Shown piece after piece: positions 60,835-64,000 of a stretch of 64,000 nt of DNA. This DNA is from Pseudomonas triclosanedens (GTDB lineage: Bacteria; Pseudomonadota; Gammaproteobacteria; Pseudomonadales; Pseudomonadaceae): positions 4,763,001 through 4,827,000 of the forward strand of contig NZ_CP113432.1 in NCBI RefSeq assembly GCF_026686735.1, in the 5' to 3' direction. The notes under the pieces are model-generated. The model was not told the DNA's origin. It did not search any database and worked only from the letters and a program-made list of their open reading frames with translations. The translations under genes were made by a program, and so were the position numbers. Position 1 is the stretch's first letter. Each line of letters begins with the position of its first letter.

Positions 60835-62019
60835 CTATCGCTCGACCAGCGCGATGCGCTTGTTGTACCAGTTCATCAGCAGCGAAATGCTGATGCTGAT
60901 GGCCAGATAGACGCTCATGGTAATGGCCATCGTCTCGATGGCCTGGCCGGTCTGGTTGAGCACCGTGCCGGCGAACAGCGAGACCATGTCCGGGTAGCCG
61001 ATGGCTGCCGCCAGCGACGAATTCTTCGCCAGGTTCAGGTACTGGCTGGTCAGCGGCGGGATGATCACCCGCATCGCCTGCGGAATGATCACCAGGCGCA
61101 GCGTCTGCCCCGGGCGCAGGCCCAGGGAACCGGCCGCTTCGGTCTGGCCATGACTGACCGCCTGGATGCCGGCGCGCACCGTCTCGCCGATGAAGGCGGC
61201 GGTATAGACCGACAGCGCGAGGATGATCGACACCAGCTCCGGGATCACCACCCAGCCGCCACGGAAGTTGAAGCCCTGCAGCACCGGCACGTCCCAGTGG
61301 AACGGTGCGCCGGCCACCAGAGAGACCAGGGCCGGCAGCAGGATCGACAGCGCCAGCCCCGTGAGGAACACAGGGAAAGTCTTGCCGGTGGCATGGCGAC
61401 GAGCCCTGGCCCACCGCCAGAGCACCACCCAGGCGACGAGAGCCAGGATCACCGCGACGATGAACGGACCGAGGCCGTCGGCGGCAATCGGTGCGGGCAT
61501 CTGCAGGCCACGGTTGTTGACGAAGAACAGCCCGCCGAAGCTGATGCTCTGCCGCGGACCGGGCAGCGGCCCGAGCACCGCGAAGTACCAGAAGAAGATC
61601 TGCAGCAGCGGCGGGATGTTGCGGAAAGTCTCGATGTACAGCGTCGCCAGCTTGCGGATCAGCCAGTTGGGCGACAGCCGCGCCACACCGAGAATGAAGC
61701 CGATGGCGGTAGCGAAGAAGATGCCGATGACGGTCACCAGCAGCGTATTGAGCAGGCCGACCAGGAACACCCTTCCGTAGGTGTCGCTCTCGCTGTAGTC
61801 GATCAGGTGCTGGGAGATGCCAAAGCCGGCACTGTGCTGGAGGAACCCGAAGCCGGACTGGATACCGCGGTGTTCGAGGTTGGTCTGGGTGTTATCGAAA
61901 AGAAACCAGCCGACCGCCACGACAGCGATCACGGCGATGACCTGGAAGGCCCAGGCGCGCAGATCGGGATCGCTGAGCGAAATCCCCCGCAGGCGCTGGG
62001 CTTTGATGGAGTTTTGCAT
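60835..62019 (-). CDS. aapQ: amino-acid ABC transporter permease (AapQ)
   Basis: 394 aa membrane permease. Helices include VGLLNTLLVTVIGIFFATAI and FIVAVILALVAWVVLWRWA; the EAA-type coupling motif is QTEAAGSLGLRPGQTLRLVI. ATG 62019 (MQNSIKAQRLRGISLSDP) has AGAGGG upstream; a longer in-frame start at 62052 is not supported. Second gene after aapJ. Confidence 0.92.
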   Translation of the reverse strand: MQNSIKAQRLRGISLSDPDLRAWAFQVIAVIAVVAVGWFLFDNTQTNLEHRGIQSGFGFLQHSAGFGISQHLIDYSESDTYGRVFLVGLLNTLLVTVIGIFFATAIGFILGVARLSPNWLIRKLATLYIETFRNIPPLLQIFFWYFAVLGPLPGPRQSISFGGLFFVNNRGLQMPAPIAADGLGPFIVAVILALVAWVVLWRWARARRHATGKTFPVFLTGLALSILLPALVSLVAGAPFHWDVPVLQGFNFRGGWVVIPELVSIILALSVYTAAFIGETVRAGIQAVSHGQTEAAGSLGLRPGQTLRLVIIPQAMRVIIPPLTSQYLNLAKNSSLAAAIGYPDMVSLFAGTVLNQTGQAIETMAITMSVYLAISISISLLMNWYNKRIALVER

Positions 62020-62044
62020 GTAAGCCCTCTCGGAAGGCTCCGGG

Positions 62045-62066
62045 GCGGGCACGGGTCCACGCCCGC
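62045..62066 (-). other. hairpin in the aapJ-aapQ gap
   Basis: GCGGGC (62045-62050) and GCCCGC (62061-62066) form a 6-bp GC stem in the 120-bp gap. Hairpins after binding-protein genes often protect the upstream message; this is inference only. Confidence 0.3.
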
Positions 62067-62139
62067 GCCGCCTCCGGAGGCTTCACGTCATCCGAAACAG
62101 GTCCGGCGCCCGCCATCAGGGCACCGGGCACGGGAACGG

Positions 62140-63168
62140 TCAGCGCACCGGCGGTGCGTACTGCAGACCGCCCTTGTTCCACAGGGCATTGAGGCCACGC
62201 TTGATCTTCAGGTCGCTGCTGTCGCCGACGTTGCGATCGAAGATCTCGCCGTAGTTCCCCACTTGCTTGACGATCTGCACGGCCCAGTCCTTGGGCAGCT
62301 TCAGATCCTTGCCATAGTCGCCTTCCGCGCCGAGCAGGCGGGCGACGTCCGGGTTCTTGGTGCTCTTCGCGGTCTCCTCGACGTTCTTCGAGTTCACGCC
62401 CAGTTCCTCGGCGTTGAGCATGGCGAAGAGCGTCCAGCGCGCGATGTCGAACCACTCCTCGTCACCCTGGCGCACGGCCGGGCCGAGCGGCTCCTTGGAG
62501 ATGACCTCCGGCAGCACCACGTAGTCGTCGGGCTTGGCCAGCTTGATGCGCTGGGCATAGAGCTGCGACTGGTCGGAGGTCAGCACGTCGCAGCGGCCGG
62601 ATTCCAGCGACTTGGCGCTCTCATCGGAGGTGTCGTAGGTGATGGGGGTGTACTTGAGATTGTTGGAACGGAAGTAGTCGGACAGGTTCAGCTCGGTGGT
62701 GGTGCCGGCCTGGATGCACACGGTGGCGCCATCGAGTTCCTTGGCGCTGGAAACCCCGAGCTTCTTGTTCACCAGGAAGCCCTGGCCGTCGTAGTAGGTC
62801 ACGCCGATGAAGTTCAGGCCCATCGCACTGTCGCGGGAACTGGTCCAGGTGGTGTTGCGCGAGAGGATGTCGATCTCGCCGGACTGCAGCGCGGTGAAAC
62901 GCTCCTTGGCGGTCAGCGGGCTGTACTTGACCTTGTTGGCGTCACCGAACACGGCGGCGGCGACGGCACGGCAGACATCGACGTCGATGCCCTTGTACTG
63001 CCCCTTGGCGTCGGCATAGGAGAAGCCCGGAAGTCCGTCACTGATACCGCACTGCACGTAGCCTTTCTTCTTCACTGCATCCAGGGTGGCGCCCGCGTGA
63101 GCGAGGCCGCTGATACCGAACACGACGGCGGTAGTCAGCACAGCCAGGGTGGATTTCACCATCTTCAT
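62140..63168 (-). CDS. aapJ: general L-amino-acid ABC transporter substrate-binding protein (AapJ)
   Basis: 342-aa periplasmic binding protein of SBP family 3. A signal peptide (TLAVLTTAVVFGISGLAHA) is followed by LDAVKKKGYVQCGISDGLPG, VDVCRAVAAAVFGDANKVKY, SRNTTWTSSRDSAMG and TSDQSQLYAQRIKLAKPDD. Start ATG 63168 (MKMVKSTL) has GGAGAAG upstream. First gene of the operon. Confidence 0.93.
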   Translation of the reverse strand: MKMVKSTLAVLTTAVVFGISGLAHAGATLDAVKKKGYVQCGISDGLPGFSYADAKGQYKGIDVDVCRAVAAAVFGDANKVKYSPLTAKERFTALQSGEIDILSRNTTWTSSRDSAMGLNFIGVTYYDGQGFLVNKKLGVSSAKELDGATVCIQAGTTTELNLSDYFRSNNLKYTPITYDTSDESAKSLESGRCDVLTSDQSQLYAQRIKLAKPDDYVVLPEVISKEPLGPAVRQGDEEWFDIARWTLFAMLNAEELGVNSKNVEETAKSTKNPDVARLLGAEGDYGKDLKLPKDWAVQIVKQVGNYGEIFDRNVGDSSDLKIKRGLNALWNKGGLQYAPPVR

Positions 63169-63443
63169 CGATCTTCTCCGTTGCTTTTTTAGTGTTTTGG
63201 AGTCCCGGTTCCACCGCCGTACCCTCGTGAGGCACAAGCAAGACATCTAACGGGATGGAGACCTGAAGGTGAGTCTAGTCGGCTCCGGAAATCCGCACCG
63301 GATACCGCCGACCCACCCCTGGCGAGCAGGTGATGCTCGCTGGAACGGGTATCTGGAAGAATGGACGCACGCGCTGGTACATCGTTACGGCCAAGGCTTC
63401 CAGGAACCGCCGAGAGGCGGCAGATCATGCGTATGAAGGCGAA

Positions 63444-63487
63444 GGCCCGTCGTGCCAACCGTTGACCGCGGCCGACGACGACGGGCC
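63444..63487. other. 10-bp perfect inverted repeat upstream of aapJ
   Basis: GGCCCGTCGT (63444-63453) and ACGACGGGCC (63478-63487) can pair around a 24-base loop. It directly precedes the longer hairpin at 63499. The 578-bp region 63169-63746 otherwise shows no gene on either strand; it must contain the promoters of aapJ and the esterase. Confidence 0.5.
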
Positions 63488-63498
63488 CTGAAGCGGCC

Positions 63499-64000
<502 letters not shown>

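Overview
The window reads as chromosomal DNA of a high-GC Pseudomonas. The evidence is the gene content and order: hisS-ispG-rodZ-pilF-rlmN-ndk, then a full iscRSUA-hscBA-fdx-iscX cluster, cysE-trmJ-suhB, queA-tgt-yajC-secDF, tRNA-Leu, lptFG/pepA-holC-valS, and later yejK, pcs and a carboxylesterase. From memory (no search was run) this follows the P. aeruginosa PA3802-PA3834 and PA3849-PA3859 backbone. Blocks found elsewhere in PAO1 are interleaved, such as the gamma-carbonic anhydrase/prlC/YheV block. The species is not P. aeruginosa itself; a relative in the wider aeruginosa group is the best guess.

Layout. 1-20 kb is conserved housekeeping, almost all on the minus strand: tRNA charging and isoprenoid synthesis, cell shape (rodZ), type IV pili (pilF), rRNA/tRNA methylation (rlmN, trmJ), iron-sulfur cluster assembly under its own IscR-controlled promoter, cysteine synthesis, Sec translocation and queuosine synthesis. 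20-31 kb holds tRNA-Leu(CAA), a decayed stretch, a membrane EAL phosphodiesterase, an RDD protein, the LPS exporter permeases lptG/lptF, and pepA-holC-hypothetical-valS. 31-45 kb is more accessory: a secreted M14 peptidase, a ThDP enzyme, an SLC13 permease, small regulators and membrane proteins, rlmF, a rearrangement scar with MFS and LysR fragments, an isochorismatase hydrolase, a dienelactone hydrolase fusion, and a carbonic anhydrase/prlC/YheV block. 45-52.5 kb has a Dps with a histone-H1-like tail, an sbcD-sbcC operon ending in an AAC(6')-type acetyltransferase, and a membrane-anchored TAXI protein. 52.6-64 kb has yejK, two glutathione-transferase-fold genes around a GIY-YIG protein, a GlxA-type regulator with a divergent NTF2-like gene, pcs, and an amino-acid ABC transporter operon (aapJQM-P). 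A truncated carboxylesterase gene ends the window.

The most unusual structure is non-coding. Three intercistronic elements (26940-27062, 34868-35008, 59465-59733) have terminal inverted repeats and share an internal core. Each ends 0-16 bp before the start codon of the next gene and points in the direction of transcription. The largest has near-perfect ~31-bp ends flanked by TA and two nested hairpins, and it sits inside the aap operon between aapM and aapP. A second pair of long hairpins lies at 63444-63583. Other points of interest are the H1-like tail on Dps, the overlap of sbcC with an aminoglycoside-acetyltransferase-like gene, two tandem IscR-type sites, and several gene remnants.
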